Source of the DNA: Pseudomonas sp. BMS12
Lineage (GTDB): Bacteria > Pseudomonadota > Gammaproteobacteria > Pseudomonadales > Pseudomonadaceae
Assembly (NCBI RefSeq): GCF_001592875.1
Contig: NZ_LSOF01000006.1
Location: 233,085-297,084, forward strand
DNA length: 64,000 nt
Reading direction: 5' to 3'
Each line of letters begins with the position of its first letter. The stretch's first letter is position 1. Positions 40,729 through 50,913 of this stretch are shown piece by piece. The notes below the pieces were generated by a model, which was not told the DNA's origin, did no database searches, and worked only from the letters and a program-made list of their open reading frames with translations. Both the position numbers and the translations under genes were made by a program.

Positions 40729-41675
40729 CGCCGCTCACCATAGAGCGCCAGCGCCCGCAGGCAGGCCTCGCGATGGCCCTCGCCATAGTCCGGTGCCAGC
40801 TCGCAGCCGGGCAGGCGCAGGCCGTAGGGCTGCTGGCGGGTATCCAGTTGCAGCACCCAGTGGCACAGGCGCGACAGACGCTCCTCGGCGTCGCCACCAA
40901 GGGCCTGGAAATCCAGCCACAGATCACGCCCGCTTAGGGCGGCGAAGTCCTTGACCAGCAGGCCCTGACCGCGCGAGAAGGCTTTCCAGTGCAGGCGCCG
41001 CTTCGAGTCTCCGGGCTGGTAGCTGCGCAGGCCCTGATAGTCGTCGGCGCCCTGGCCGCTGGCGCGGCGCCCCTCCTCCTCGGCATCTTCGCCCGCGCCG
41101 CTGGCCAGCGGCAGATCGCCCGCCAGCGGACGGGGATAGACCAGCACGCTCTGGTCCAGGTCGACCCAGCTCCAGGCCACCAGAATGCCCAGTGGGAAAT
41201 GACTCTCCACCCGCATGCGCTCCGCGCGCAGCCAGCCGCGGCGCAGCGCCGGCAGGCCGAGCTCGCATTCACGCTCGCTACCAGGCGGCACGTCCAGCGT
41301 CTGCAGGGGTTGGCCAGGCCAGCCCAGGGCAATGGCCTGGTGGGCATGCTCGGCGCTTTCCAGGCGCACGCGAAAACGTGCCTGTTCGCCGGCGAACACC
41401 GCGCCGCTGGCGCCCGCCTTGAGAATCAGCCCGCTGAAATTGCGGTAGGTGTGCAGGATGGCGATGACGAAGATCGCCGCCAGCAGAAAGGTCAGCCCAT
41501 AGGCCAGGCTATTCTCGTAGTTGATGGCGGCCAGCAGCATCAGCACCAGCAGCACCGTGAAGGCCGCGCCGACCCGGTCCGGCATGATGAAGATGCGCCG
41601 CTGGTTCAGCTGCACCTGCGCCGCCGCCGGAATCCGCCGGGCGACCCAGCGCCGCCAGCGCGTCTTGAGGCTCAT
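40725..41675 (-). CDS. DUF58 membrane protein
   Basis: The 316-residue protein has two N-terminal helices (37-53, 58-76) and a C-terminal DUF58 domain whose signature DDYQGLRSYQPGDSKRRLHWKAFSR is clear; this domain resembles von Willebrand A-type folds. With MoxR and TgpA it forms a widespread three-gene set of unknown job. ATG at 41675 overlaps the moxR stop codon by one base (TGATG), which fixes the start against a longer reading to 41705. It is coupled to tgpA by a 4-base overlap. Confidence 0.92.
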   Translation of the reverse strand: MSLKTRWRRWVARRIPAAAQVQLNQRRIFIMPDRVGAAFTVLLVLMLLAAINYENSLAYGLTFLLAAIFVIAILHTYRNFSGLILKAGASGAVFAGEQARFRVRLESAEHAHQAIALGWPGQPLQTLDVPPGSERECELGLPALRRGWLRAERMRVESHFPLGILVAWSWVDLDQSVLVYPRPLAGDLPLASGAGEDAEEEGRRASGQGADDYQGLRSYQPGDSKRRLHWKAFSRGQGLLVKDFAALSGRDLWLDFQALGGDAEERLSRLCHWVLQLDTRQQPYGLRLPGCELAPDYGEGHREACLRALALYGERR

Positions 41676-42592
41676 CAGACCGCCGACACTTCGCGCAGCA
41701 GCCACTGCACCAGGGTGCCGCCGCCATGCCCGGCCGGGTCCGCACGCTCGCGCAGGCGGTGGCCGACTACCGCCGGCAGCACCGCCTGCACATCCTCGGG
41801 AATCACATAGTCGCGGTTGGCCAGGAAGGCCCAGGCCCGCGCTGCCGCCAGCAGTGCCAGGCTGGCCCGTGGCGACAGGCCCCAGGCGAACTGCGGCTCG
41901 CTGCGAGTGGCCTCGACCAGGCGCAGCACGTAGTCCACCAGCGCATCGCTGGTACGCACCTGTGGAATCAGCGCCTGGATGGCCGCCAACTCGGCATGGT
42001 TGAGCACGGGCTCCAGGCGCGGCAGCAGATCGCGCCGGGCCTCGCCCAGCAGCAGGGACTTCTCCGCCGCGCGCGCCGGGTAGCCCAGCGACAGGCGCAT
42101 GAGAAAACGATCCAGCTGCGATTCCGGCAGGGCGAAGGTGCCGCCGGAACTGACCGGGTTCTGCGTGGCGATGACGAAGAACGGCTCCGGCAGCGGCCGG
42201 GTAGCGCCCTCGATGGTCACCTGGCCCTCCTCCATGGCTTCGAGCAGTGCGCTCTGGCTCTTCGGCGTGGCCCGGTTGATCTCGTCGGCCAGCACCAGCT
42301 CGGCGAAGATCGGTCCGGGGTGAAAGACGAACTGTCCGCTGTCCTTGTCGAACACCGAGGTACCGAGAATGTCGCCGGGCAGCAGGTCCGAGGTGAACTG
42401 GATGCGCTGGAAACTCAAGCCCAGCACCCGCGCCAGGGCCTGGCTGAGGGTGGTCTTGCCCATACCGGGCAAGTCCTCGATGAGCAAATGACCGCGCGCC
42501 AGCAGGCAGGTCAGGGCCAGACGCACCTGCTGATCCTTGCCCAACAGCACCTGGTTGATCGCATCCAGACAGGCATCCATCTTCTGCCGCAT
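41675..42592 (-). CDS. MoxR-family AAA+ ATPase
   Basis: The 305-residue ATPase has Walker A GMGKTT (43-48), Walker B LVLADEINRATPKSQSALLEAMEE, the TQNP sensor region and a C-terminal lid domain with GLSPRASLALL. MoxR ATPases act as chaperone-like assembly factors, usually for the DUF58 or von Willebrand partner encoded beside them. ATG at 42592 has GGAGAG 5 nt upstream. It is the first gene of the operon; 87 bp separate it from the flavin reductase gene upstream. Confidence 0.94.
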   Translation of the reverse strand: MRQKMDACLDAINQVLLGKDQQVRLALTCLLARGHLLIEDLPGMGKTTLSQALARVLGLSFQRIQFTSDLLPGDILGTSVFDKDSGQFVFHPGPIFAELVLADEINRATPKSQSALLEAMEEGQVTIEGATRPLPEPFFVIATQNPVSSGGTFALPESQLDRFLMRLSLGYPARAAEKSLLLGEARRDLLPRLEPVLNHAELAAIQALIPQVRTSDALVDYVLRLVEATRSEPQFAWGLSPRASLALLAAARAWAFLANRDYVIPEDVQAVLPAVVGHRLRERADPAGHGGGTLVQWLLREVSAV

Positions 42593-42679
42593 CGCAGCTC
42601 TCCAGCAGGGGAAAACTCCGATGCTACTGGTCTGCGCCGAGCAGGCAAAGCGCGCTGCAATCTTTGCTCACGAAGCCAC

Positions 42680-43285
42680 TCAGGGACGGGCCATCTCGAA
42701 GCCGTCCCGCGTCCGGCAGTAACCGCTTCCGCCCAGGCGACCGATCAGATCCAGACGCTGCGGATCGATGCGCCCACGCTGGTCGAGCACCGCGTCGTCG
42801 ATATGCGCCAACAGAACCTCGGCGAAGATCAGATGGCAGCTCGGGTCCTGCGCCGGGTAGGCCTGGATCTGCGCCACTCGGCATTCGAAAGCCACGGGCG
42901 CAGCGGCCACCCGCAGGGGCGCCACACGGCTGCTGGGCAGGCTGGCAATGGCGCAATGCTGGAATTCGCTGATACCCGGCGCCAGGGTCGCCGAGCTGGC
43001 GTTCATCGCCTCGGCCTGGGCAAAGTCGACCAGCTGGATGACCAGTTCGCCGGTTTCCTGAACGTTGCGCAGGGTGTCCTTGAGGCTGCCGTCATCACGC
43101 AGGTTGACGTTGACCATCAGAGTCGGCGGGCGATCGCTGATCACCTGAAAGAAGCTGAACGGTGCCAGGTTGTCGACGCCTGCGGCCGAGCGAGTTGAAA
43201 CCCAGGCGATGGGCCGTGGCGTGACACTGGAAGCCAGCCAGCGATAGGCCTCCAGGGGCGTTAGCGAGGAAAAATCGAGCTGCAT
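42680..43285 (-). CDS. flavin reductase-like FMN-binding protein
   Basis: The 201-residue protein has the split-barrel flavin-reductase fold of the flavoredoxin/DIM6-NTAB type: SSVTPRPIAWVSTRSAAGVDNLAPFSFFQVISDRPPTLMVNV binds FMN, followed by DTLRNVQETGELVIQLV. It may reduce flavin or act on an aromatic-pathway intermediate; the partner is unknown. ATG at 43285 is preferred over TTG at 43294 because it follows the upstream stop codon by 5 nt and keeps normal spacing from GGGACG. Confidence 0.85.
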   Translation of the reverse strand: MQLDFSSLTPLEAYRWLASSVTPRPIAWVSTRSAAGVDNLAPFSFFQVISDRPPTLMVNVNLRDDGSLKDTLRNVQETGELVIQLVDFAQAEAMNASSATLAPGISEFQHCAIASLPSSRVAPLRVAAAPVAFECRVAQIQAYPAQDPSCHLIFAEVLLAHIDDAVLDQRGRIDPQRLDLIGRLGGSGYCRTRDGFEMARP

Positions 43286-43290
43286 GTCGG

Positions 43291-43569
43291 TCAACGTCCC
43301 GCGCGGGATTCACGGATATAGAAGCGTGCCTTTTCCGAATCCTCGGTGCAGCTCTGATAACCCTCGAACTGCTGCGAGGTCTTGGCCGTAGTCAGCAGCG
43401 CCAGCGCCTTGGAATAACTCACGGTACCGGCGAATCCCTCGGCCTTGGCGATGTCCAATTCACGCCAGGCGGCATCCAGCTGATTGGCGCAGCTGTCACG
43501 GTAGGCGGTCTTGCCGGCACAACCGACCAGGGCAAGCGACAGCAGAGCCAGGGTGGCGATTCTTGTCAT
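43291..43569 (-). CDS. small lipoprotein of unknown function
   Basis: The 92-residue precursor has a lipoprotein signal MTRIATLALLSLALVGC with the lipidated C17. The mature part is a short helical domain with two further Cys (near 27 and 74) that could form a disulfide. Residue 18 is Ala, so it should go to the outer membrane under the +2 rule. ATG at 43569 follows AGGAGATAACCC. It is 5 bp from the flavin reductase gene. I do not recognise a family. Confidence 0.82.
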   Translation of the reverse strand: MTRIATLALLSLALVGCAGKTAYRDSCANQLDAAWRELDIAKAEGFAGTVSYSKALALLTTAKTSQQFEGYQSCTEDSEKARFYIRESRAGR

Positions 43570-43709
43570 GGGTTATCTCCTGAGAGTGGGGTCGCTGCTT
43601 TGATCCAGCGTATCCGGCAAAGTGCCGGCACGCTGGCGATTCTAGCAGTACGTCCTTGGCGCATCCGATCTGGGCGGGTATGTTCGAGGTGTTTTCCGGG
43701 GGATATGCA

Positions 43710-44717
43710 ATGAGCAAGCGAGTGGCACTGGTACTGGGCTCCGGTGGGGCGCGCGGTTATGCGCACATCGGCGTGATCGAGGAGCTGGAAGCCCGAGGCT
43801 ATGAGATCGGTTGTGTTGCCGGTTGCTCCATGGGCGCGGTGGTCGGCGGCATCTACGCGGCAGGCAAACTGCAGGAGTACCGCGAGTGGACCGAGAGCCT
43901 GGACTACCTGGACGTGCTGCGCCTGCTCGATGTCAGCTTCCGCCTCGGCGCCATTCGCGGCGAAAAGGTGTTCGGCAAGATCCACGAGATAGTCGGTGAG
44001 ATCGATATCGAGGACCTGGCCATTCCCTACACGGCAGTCGCCACCGACCTGAGCAACCAGCAGGAAATCTGGTTCCAGGAAGGCTGCCTGCACAAGGCCA
44101 TGCGCGCCTCGGCGGCCATTCCCAGCCTGTTCACTCCGGTCATCCAGGGCAGCCGCATGCTGGTCGACGGCGGCCTGCTCAACCCGCTGCCGATCGTGCC
44201 TGTCGTGTCCAGCCACTGCGACCTCATCGTTGCGGTCAACCTCAACTCCCTGAACCAGAAGCAGTACCAGCTGCCGGTGATCGAGCGGCCGGCGGCAATC
44301 AAGGGCAAGATCGACCAGCTGATGGGCTCGCTCAGCACCCGCCTGCCCTTCCTGCGCCGCGAGACGGACGAAGAAGAGGAAGGTGAAGCGCTGGTGGCCG
44401 TGGACAACCCCTGGATCGAGCCGAGCCAGCCCAAGAAGCCCGCCGAGCCGGAAAGCGCGCCCAAGTCTGCGAGCGACTCACAGGTCATCGGCAACGTCGG
44501 CCCGGCCTCGCTGCTGGAGCTGATCAACCAGAGCTTCGAGACCATGCAGACCTCGCTGGCGCAGTACAAGATCGCCGGCTACCCACCGGACATCCTGATT
44601 AACGTACCCAAGCGCGCCTGCCGCTTCTTCGAATTCCACAAGGCGCCGGAGCTGATCATGCTCGGCCGGCAGATCGCCAGCGATACCCTGGACAAGTACG
44701 AGCACGACCATCTCTAG
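43710..44717 (+). CDS. patatin-like phospholipase (RssA/NTE family)
   Basis: The 335-residue protein has the patatin domain at its N-terminus: oxyanion loop GSGGARG (10-16), nucleophile S40 in GCSMG (38-42) and the dyad Asp D153 in DGG. It is probably a cytoplasmic or membrane-associated acyl hydrolase; there is no signal peptide. The acidic, Pro-rich stretch at about 225-265 (ETDEEEEGEALVAV...PKKPAEPESAPKSA) is a linker to a C-terminal helical part. ATG at 43710 has GGGGGAT upstream. Divergent from the lipoprotein gene, convergent with kdpE. Confidence 0.9.
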   Translation: MSKRVALVLGSGGARGYAHIGVIEELEARGYEIGCVAGCSMGAVVGGIYAAGKLQEYREWTESLDYLDVLRLLDVSFRLGAIRGEKVFGKIHEIVGEIDIEDLAIPYTAVATDLSNQQEIWFQEGCLHKAMRASAAIPSLFTPVIQGSRMLVDGGLLNPLPIVPVVSSHCDLIVAVNLNSLNQKQYQLPVIERPAAIKGKIDQLMGSLSTRLPFLRRETDEEEEGEALVAVDNPWIEPSQPKKPAEPESAPKSASDSQVIGNVGPASLLELINQSFETMQTSLAQYKIAGYPPDILINVPKRACRFFEFHKAPELIMLGRQIASDTLDKYEHDHL

Positions 44718-44737
44718 AGGGTGCGCTGCGGGCCAGC

Positions 44738-45430
44738 CTACAACTCGCGCAGTCGGTAGCCGACGCCGGCCTCGGTGAGGATAAAGCGTGGTGCGGTGGG
44801 GTCATCACCGAGTTTCTGCCGCAGATGGCCAACCACAACGCGCAGGTAGTGGCTATCCTCAACATGGCTCGGCCCCCAGACCTCCTTGAGCAACTGCTGC
44901 TGCGTGACCACCCGGCCGAGGTGGCGGGCGAGCATGGCCAGCACGGCGTATTCCTTGCGCGTCAGTGCTACCTCCACGCCGTCCAGGCTGACCCGCCGAT
45001 AGGCGAAGTCCAGACTCAGCGGACCACTGCTGACCACCACCGCCTGCTGCTCGCCCGAGCCGGCCTGGCGTAGCAGCACGCGCACCCGGGCAAGAAACTC
45101 CTGGATGCCGAAGGGTTTGGTCACGTAGTCGTTGGCGCCGCCATCCAGGGCCAGCACCTTCTCGCCTTCGCTGGCTCGCACCGAGAGCACCAGCACCGGC
45201 ACCTGCGACCACTCGCGCAATTCGCGCAGCACCTGCTGACCATCCATGTCCGGCAGGCCGAGGTCGAGCACCACCAAATCCGGCTTGCCCAGCGCGGCCT
45301 GGGCCAGGCCCTCGGCGCCATTGGCGCCTTCCAGCACCTTGTAACCCTGAGCCGCCAGGCTGATGCGCAGGAACTTGCGAATCTGCGCTTCGTCGTCGAT
45401 CACCAGCAGGGTCGCTTGATTACTCGTCAT
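44738..45430 (-). CDS. kdpE: response regulator KdpE
   Basis: KdpE activates the kdp operon when phosphorylated by KdpD. The 230-residue OmpR-type regulator has a receiver with D12-D13, phospho-acceptor D56 (VVLDLGLP) and the YVTKPF Lys, then a winged-helix DNA-binding domain (about 135-228, VALTRKEYAVLAMLARHLGRVVTQQQLL). It is the last gene of the operon, 34 bp after kdpD. A direct repeat like the KdpE box lies ahead of kdpF. ATG at 45430. Confidence 0.96.
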   Translation of the reverse strand: MTSNQATLLVIDDEAQIRKFLRISLAAQGYKVLEGANGAEGLAQAALGKPDLVVLDLGLPDMDGQQVLRELREWSQVPVLVLSVRASEGEKVLALDGGANDYVTKPFGIQEFLARVRVLLRQAGSGEQQAVVVSSGPLSLDFAYRRVSLDGVEVALTRKEYAVLAMLARHLGRVVTQQQLLKEVWGPSHVEDSHYLRVVVGHLRQKLGDDPTAPRFILTEAGVGYRLREL

Positions 45431-45464
45431 ATCACTCGTTCACTCAGCTCGCGCCGGATGCGCC

Positions 45465-48116
45465 CTACTCTTCTTCCGCCAGCGGCTGCGGGTGCAATGG
45501 CAGATGCAGGATCAGGCTAGCACCGCGCCCATCCAGGCCCTCGCCCACGCTGACCCGCCCGCCGTGGGCGCCGAGCATACCCTGGCAGATCGCCAGGCCC
45601 AGGCCGGTGCCCTGGCCGCCGCGATCACCTCGCGCCGCCGTATAGAACATATCGAAGATCTTTTCCCGCTCATGCTCGGGTATGCCCGGCCCCTGGTCGC
45701 TGACGACAAAGCGCAACTCTTCACCGTCCGCCTCCACCGCCACGCGCAGGCGCCCCTGGCTCGGCGAGAAACGCGCGGCATTCTCCAGCACATTGACCAG
45801 CGCCTGCTCAATCAACGCCGCATGCACATAGAGCAGCGGCAACTCGGCCGGCAGCGCGGTCTCGACCTGCAGCGGCGCCAGCACCGGGTGCAGGCGCTGC
45901 AAGGCGCTGGCCACTATATCGGCCGGCGCCACCCAGTCGCGCGCCAGCTTGAGGCCACCATGCCCCAGACGGGTCATGTCCAGCAGGTTCTGGATATAGC
46001 GGTCGAGGCGCTCGGCTTCGTCGCGGGTGCCTTCCAGCAGCTCGCGGCGGTCGGCCAGAGGAATCTGTTCGCCGAGGGCCAGCAGGCTGTCGATCGAACC
46101 GCGCATGGCGGTCAGCGGCGTGCGCAGGTCGTGTGACACCGAGGCGAGCAACGCGCTGCGCAGCTCTTCGGTCTGCCCGTGCAGGCGCGCCGCCTCAAGC
46201 TCCGCGGCCAGCTGCGCACGCTCCAGGGCCTGGGCCAGGCGCTGACCGAGGGCGCCGACCAGACGACGCTGCTCGGGACTCAACGGCCGCTCGTCCCTGG
46301 GGGACACGCCGAGCAGTGCCAACGGTCCTTCCCCGCTGGTCAAGGGCCACCACCACCAGCGCCCGTTCGGCAGCGTGCCGGTACCCAGGCCCGCAGGCTG
46401 CTCGTGCTGCCAGGCCCAGTCGGCGGCGGCACGCTCCTGTTCGGTGAGCAGGCGCTGGACACCCGCTTCGACCTTCCACACGCCGTCACGGCTGCGTGAC
46501 AGCAGGCTTATCTCCAGATCGCCCCACTGGCCGAACTGCTGCATGGCGGCGGCCAGCACCGCCTGGCGGTCGGTGGCGGCGGTCAGCTTGCGCGACAGTT
46601 CGAGCAGCGCCGTGGTTTCCGCCTGATTGCGCCGTAGCGCCTGCAGCTGGCGGCGCTGACGGCTGGCCAGGTTGCCGGTCAGGCCGGCCATCATCAGGAA
46701 GAACAGCAGGGTCAGCACGTCCTCCTGGCGCTCGATGGTCAGCGTCCAGGTCGGCGGGATGAACAGGAAGTTGTAGGCCAGGAACGACAGCCCAGCACAG
46801 GCCAGTGCCGGGCCAAGACTGCTGCGCACCGCCACCACCAGCACGGCGGCGAGAAACACCAGGGAGATATTCGGCAGGGCCAGCACTCGCGACAGACCGA
46901 AGGCGATCAGGCTGGCCACCGCGGTGGCCAACAGGGCTACCAGGTAATCGCCCCAGGCGCCGGGAACATGGGTTGCGGCACGAGTCGGGCGCTGCTCGGC
47001 TTCGGTGTCCAGCACACTGATTTCCAGGCCGCTGCCCAGACTCAGCAAGCGTTCGGCCAGGCCGCGACCGAGGCGCCAGCGCCGGCGCAGACGGGTGCGG
47101 CTACGGCCGACCAGAATCAGGCCGGCACGGCGCTCGCGGGCATGCTCGACCAAAGAGTCGGCCACCGAGCCACCGCGCAGCAACACCACTTCCCCCCCCA
47201 GGCGCTCGGCCAGTTGCTGGGCGGCCTGCAGGTTGCCAAGGCGTTCCTCGTCGCGTTCGCCGCCGGTGTCCACATGTACCACCGACCAAGGCATGTGCCG
47301 GCGCTCGGCGACCCGGCTGGCATGCCGCACCAGGCGCTCGGCCTGGGCGTCGCCGTCGATGCCGAGCAGCAGGCGACCGCGCACGCTCGGCGCCTCCTGG
47401 CCCTGCTGGCGATAACGGCGGTTGAGGTCGGCATCGACCCGCGCTGCCGCGGTCTGCATGGCCAGCTCACGCAGCGCGGTGAGGTTGGTCTGGCTGAAGA
47501 AGGCGTCGATGGCCGCGCGCGCCTGCTCCGGCACATACACCTTGCCGTCGCGCAGGCGTTCGAGCAGCTCGCGTGGCGGCAGGTCGATCAGCAGAATCTC
47601 GTCGGCCTCCTGCAGTACCCAGTCCGGCAGGGTCTCGCGCACCTGTACGCCGGTGATGTCGCGCACCTGGTCGTTGAGGCTCTCCAGGTGCTGGACGTTG
47701 ACCGTGGTGTAGACGTCGATGCCGGCGTCGAGCAGTTCCTGCACGTCCTGCCAGCGCTTGGCGTGACGGCTGCCGGGGACGTTGCTGTGGGCCAGCTCGT
47801 CGACCAATACCAGTCGGGGTGGGTTGGCCAAGAGGCCGTCGAGGTCCATCTCGGCCAGGGGCATGCCGCGATAATCCAGATGCCGCAGTGGCTGCTGCGG
47901 CAGGCCGGCGAGCATGGCCTCGGTCTCGGCACGGCCATGGGTCTCGACCACGCCGGCGCGCAGGTCGACGCCCTGGCGCAGCTGCGCCTGCGCCGCCTGC
48001 AGCATGGCGAAGGTCTTGCCCACGCCGGGTGCCGCGCCGAGGAAGACTTTCAGCCGGCCGCGCCCCTCGTGGGGCATCTCGGCCAGCAAGGCATCGGCGC
48101 GTTGCGCGTCACTCAT
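45465..48116 (-). CDS. kdpD: potassium-sensing histidine kinase KdpD
   Basis: KdpD senses low potassium or salt stress and phosphorylates KdpE. The 883-residue protein has an N-terminal KdpD domain with Walker [10 protein letters not shown] (27-35) and [13 protein letters not shown], a universal-stress-like domain (about 245-370), four membrane helices (about 390-490), a GAF-like domain, the dimerisation His in [15 protein letters not shown], and a HATPase domain ending [16 protein letters not shown] at 48116 overlaps the kdpC stop by 4 bases, so pump and sensor are coupled. Confidence 0.96.
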   Translation of the reverse strand: MSDAQRADALLAEMPHEGRGRLKVFLGAAPGVGKTFAMLQAAQAQLRQGVDLRAGVVETHGRAETEAMLAGLPQQPLRHLDYRGMPLAEMDLDGLLANPPRLVLVDELAHSNVPGSRHAKRWQDVQELLDAGIDVYTTVNVQHLESLNDQVRDITGVQVRETLPDWVLQEADEILLIDLPPRELLERLRDGKVYVPEQARAAIDAFFSQTNLTALRELAMQTAAARVDADLNRRYRQQGQEAPSVRGRLLLGIDGDAQAERLVRHASRVAERRHMPWSVVHVDTGGERDEERLGNLQAAQQLAERLGGEVVLLRGGSVADSLVEHARERRAGLILVGRSRTRLRRRWRLGRGLAERLLSLGSGLEISVLDTEAEQRPTRAATHVPGAWGDYLVALLATAVASLIAFGLSRVLALPNISLVFLAAVLVVAVRSSLGPALACAGLSFLAYNFLFIPPTWTLTIERQEDVLTLLFFLMMAGLTGNLASRQRRQLQALRRNQAETTALLELSRKLTAATDRQAVLAAAMQQFGQWGDLEISLLSRSRDGVWKVEAGVQRLLTEQERAAADWAWQHEQPAGLGTGTLPNGRWWWWPLTSGEGPLALLGVSPRDERPLSPEQRRLVGALGQRLAQALERAQLAAELEAARLHGQTEELRSALLASVSHDLRTPLTAMRGSIDSLLALGEQIPLADRRELLEGTRDEAERLDRYIQNLLDMTRLGHGGLKLARDWVAPADIVASALQRLHPVLAPLQVETALPAELPLLYVHAALIEQALVNVLENAARFSPSQGRLRVAVEADGEELRFVVSDQGPGIPEHEREKIFDMFYTAARGDRGGQGTGLGLAICQGMLGAHGGRVSVGEGLDGRGASLILHLPLHPQPLAEEE

Positions 48117-48688
48117 GGAGCGTTCTCGTTACCTGCGAAGGCGCGATTGTCCGCCAGCGCTAGATTCAGCGCCAGCACGTTGACCACCGCCGGGCCGACC
48201 AGGGGCCGCTCGGTATGCTGCTCGACCAGGCGTTCCAGGCTGGCGCTCGGCAGGCCACGTGCCGCCGCGATCCTCCCGATCTGAAAGTGCGCCGCCTGCG
48301 GCGACAGGTGCGGGTCGAGGCCGCTACCGGAGGTGGTAACCAGTTGCATGGGTACCGGCCCCGCCTCTTCACCCTGCAGGCGCTTGGCATCCGTGGCGAT
48401 GCGCTCGGCCAGGGCCGGGTTGCTCGGCGCCAGGTTGCTGGCGCCGCTGGCCACGGTGGCGAAATCAGCGGCCGACGGCCGCGGCTCGAACCACTGGTCG
48501 CCCTTGAAGTTCTGCGCCAACAGCGCGCTGCCGCGCACCTCACCCTGGGCGTCGTGCACCAGGCTGCCACCTGCCTGTTCGGGGAAAGCCAGCTGGGCCA
48601 CGCCGGTGACGCTCAGCGGATAGGCCACGCCGGTGATCAGGGTCATCAGGCCCAGCATGGCGATGGCCGGGCGGAATTGTTTAAGCAT
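48113..48688 (-). CDS. kdpC: potassium-transporting ATPase subunit KdpC
   Basis: KdpC is the single-span subunit that stabilises the KdpFABC pump and helps ATP binding. The 191-residue protein has one N-terminal helix (about 7-29, [24 protein letters not shown]) and the family's exported domain with [35 protein letters not shown] and [13 protein letters not shown] at 48688 follows GGAGAACCATC, a leader identical to the one before kdpB. The gap to kdpB holds two palindromic repeats. Confidence 0.96.
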   Translation of the reverse strand: MLKQFRPAIAMLGLMTLITGVAYPLSVTGVAQLAFPEQAGGSLVHDAQGEVRGSALLAQNFKGDQWFEPRPSAADFATVASGASNLAPSNPALAERIATDAKRLQGEEAGPVPMQLVTTSGSGLDPHLSPQAAHFQIGRIAAARGLPSASLERLVEQHTERPLVGPAVVNVLALNLALADNRAFAGNENAP

Positions 48689-48727
48689 GATGGTTCTCCG
48701 AATTCTCAGGTTTACACCGAATCAGTC

Positions 48728-48763
48728 CCCTCTCCCATTTATGGGAGAGGGTTAGGGAGAGGG
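48728..48763. repeat. palindromic repeat, copy 1, in the kdpB-kdpC gap
   Basis: CCCTCTCCCAT (48728-48738) and ATGGGAGAGGG (48741-48751) make a perfect 11-bp inverted repeat, followed by the tail TTAGGGAGAGGG (48752-48763). With the second copy 16 bp on in opposite orientation it forms a paired REP-type element. Confidence 0.75.
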
Positions 48764-48779
48764 CTTCTGTGTGCCATTA

Positions 48780-48818
48780 CCCTATCCCCCAGCCCCTCTC
48801 CCGCAAGCGGGAGAGGGG
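48780..48818. repeat. palindromic repeat, copy 2 (inverted), in the kdpB-kdpC gap
   Basis: CCCCTCTCCCGC (48793-48804) and GCGGGAGAGGGG (48807-48818) form a 12-bp inverted repeat. Its tail CCCTATCCCCC (48780-48790) precedes it, so the element is oriented against copy 1. Together they occupy most of the 140-bp gap inside the operon, 10 bp from the kdpB stop codon. Confidence 0.75.
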
Positions 48819-48828
48819 AGAAAAATCA

Positions 48829-50901
48829 CTACACCAACCCCACTGCCGCCAGCAGCGCATCTATCAGCTTGATCCCGACAAAGGGTGCGAGGATGCCACC
48901 CAGGCCGTAGATCAGCAGGTTGCGCCGCAGCAGGCTGGCCGCGTCCAGCGCCTTGACCCGCACCCCGCGCAGGGCCAGGGGGATCAGCGCGATGATGATC
49001 AACGCGTTGAACACAATGGCCGAGAGGATGGCGCTCTGCGGGCTGTGCAGCTGCATGACGTTGAGCGCGCCGAGCTGCGGGTAGATGCCGGCGAACAGCG
49101 CCGGGAGGATGGCGAAGTACTTGGCCACGTCGTTGGCCACCGAGAAGGTGGTCAGCGCGCCGCGGGTCACCAGCAGCTCCTTGCCCACCTGCACCACGTC
49201 CAGCAGCTTGGTCGGGTCCGAATCCAGGTCGACCAGGTTGGCGGCCTCGCGGGCGGCCTGGGTGCCGTCGTTCATCGCCAGGCCGACGTCGGCCTGGGCC
49301 AGCGCCGGGGCGTCGTTGGCGCCGTCGCCGCACATGGCGACCATCTTGCCCTCGGCCTGCTCGCTGCGGATACGCTGCAGCTTCTTCTCCGGCGTGGCCT
49401 CGGCGATCAGGTCATCCACGCCGGCCTCGGCGGCGATGGCCGCCGCGGTCAGCGGGTTGTCGCCGGTCACCATCACGGTGCGGATGCCCATGGCGCGCAG
49501 TTCGGCGAAACGTTCGCGGATGCCCGGCTTGACCACGTCCTTGAGATGGATGGCACCGAGCAGCTGGCCGTCGCCGGCCACCAGCAGCGGCGTGCCACCG
49601 CTCTGGGCGATCTTCTCCACCTCGCGGGCCAGCGGCGCCGGCATCTCCTCGCGGCTCAGGCCGAGGTAGCGCAGCACCGCATCCACGGCACCCTTGCGGT
49701 AGCTGTGGCCGTTCCAGTCGACACCGGACAGACGGGTCTCGGCGCTAAAGGCGATAGCACGAACCTCCTGGCGCACCGGTTCCTGCAGGCTGGTCAGCGG
49801 GCGCAGGTATTCGACGATGGACTTGCCTTCCGGGGTGTCGTCAGCCAGCGAAGCCAGCAGCGCCGCCTCCGACAGTTCCTTGCCGTTGACGCCCGGCGCC
49901 TTGATCACCGCGCTGCAGCGGCGGTTGCCGAAGGTGATGGTGCCGGTCTTGTCCAGCAGCAGCACGTGCACGTCTCCCGCCGCCTCCACCGCGCGGCCGG
50001 ACTTGGCGATCACGTTGAGGCGCACCAGGCGGTCCATGCCGGCGATGCCGATGGCCGACAGCAGCCCACCGATGGTGGTCGGGATCAACGTCACCAGCAG
50101 CGCGGCCAGGTACACCAGCGGCAGGTCGCCGCCGGCATAGCGGGCAAACGGCTGCAGGGTGGCCACCACCAGCAGGAAGATCAGGGTCAGGCCGATCAGC
50201 AGGATGTCCAGCGCCACCTCGTTCGGCGTCTTCTGCCGCTTGGCACCTTCGACCAGGGCGATCATGCGGTCCAGCGTCGACTCGCCCGGGTTGGCGGTGA
50301 TCTGCACCAGCAGCCAGTCGGACACCACGCGGGTGTTGCCGGTGACCGCCGAGCGGTCGCCGCCGGACTCGCGAATCACCGGCGCGGACTCACCGGTGAT
50401 GGCCGCCTCGTTGACCGCGGCGATGCCTTCGATCACCTCGCCGTCGCCGGGGATCAGCTCGCCGGCCTCGACGCGCACGATGTCGCCACGGCGCAGCTGG
50501 CTGGCGGCGACCACCTGGAACTGTTCACCGGTCTTGCGCCGCGCGGTCAGGCCCTGGCTGCCGGCCTTGAGGCTGTCGGCGCGGGCCTTGCCGCGCCCTT
50601 CGGCCAGGGCCTCGGCGAAGTTGGCGAAGAGCACGGTGAACCACAGCCACAGGGCGACCTGCACGGCCAGGCCGGTGGAGACCGCCCCCGCTCCTGGTTG
50701 AGCAGAGGGCACGAAGCACAGCACCGTGGTGAGGATGGCGGTGATCTCCACCACCAGCATCACCGGCGAGCGCAGCAGCTGGCGCGGATCGAGTTTGACG
50801 AAGGCCTGCTTGAGCGCCGGCTGCCATAGCGCGGAAAAGCTGGTTTTGGTTTGAGATTTTGCAGTCTTGGCGCTGTTCTGCGCCTGTACAGGGGCATTCA
50901 T
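48829..50901 (-). CDS. kdpB: potassium-transporting ATPase subunit KdpB (P-type ATPase)
   Basis: KdpB is the catalytic P-type ATPase subunit that energises potassium uptake through KdpA. The 690-residue protein has the TGES actuator loop (169-172, whose Ser is the inhibitory phosphorylation site in E. coli), the phosphorylated D317 in DKTGT, and [16 protein letters not shown] in the P domain, with about seven membrane helices. ATG at 50901 has GGGAGA 7 nt upstream. It follows kdpA by 12 bp. A repeat-rich gap separates it from kdpC. Confidence 0.97.
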   Translation of the reverse strand: MNAPVQAQNSAKTAKSQTKTSFSALWQPALKQAFVKLDPRQLLRSPVMLVVEITAILTTVLCFVPSAQPGAGAVSTGLAVQVALWLWFTVLFANFAEALAEGRGKARADSLKAGSQGLTARRKTGEQFQVVAASQLRRGDIVRVEAGELIPGDGEVIEGIAAVNEAAITGESAPVIRESGGDRSAVTGNTRVVSDWLLVQITANPGESTLDRMIALVEGAKRQKTPNEVALDILLIGLTLIFLLVVATLQPFARYAGGDLPLVYLAALLVTLIPTTIGGLLSAIGIAGMDRLVRLNVIAKSGRAVEAAGDVHVLLLDKTGTITFGNRRCSAVIKAPGVNGKELSEAALLASLADDTPEGKSIVEYLRPLTSLQEPVRQEVRAIAFSAETRLSGVDWNGHSYRKGAVDAVLRYLGLSREEMPAPLAREVEKIAQSGGTPLLVAGDGQLLGAIHLKDVVKPGIRERFAELRAMGIRTVMVTGDNPLTAAAIAAEAGVDDLIAEATPEKKLQRIRSEQAEGKMVAMCGDGANDAPALAQADVGLAMNDGTQAAREAANLVDLDSDPTKLLDVVQVGKELLVTRGALTTFSVANDVAKYFAILPALFAGIYPQLGALNVMQLHSPQSAILSAIVFNALIIIALIPLALRGVRVKALDAASLLRRNLLIYGLGGILAPFVGIKLIDALLAAVGLV

Positions 50902-50913
50902 GATGGTTCTCCC

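Noticed and set aside
48769-50829. 686-codon plus-strand frame opposite kdpB
   Set aside because: An antisense shadow of a P-type ATPase gene, with repetitive His/Gln/Arg content.
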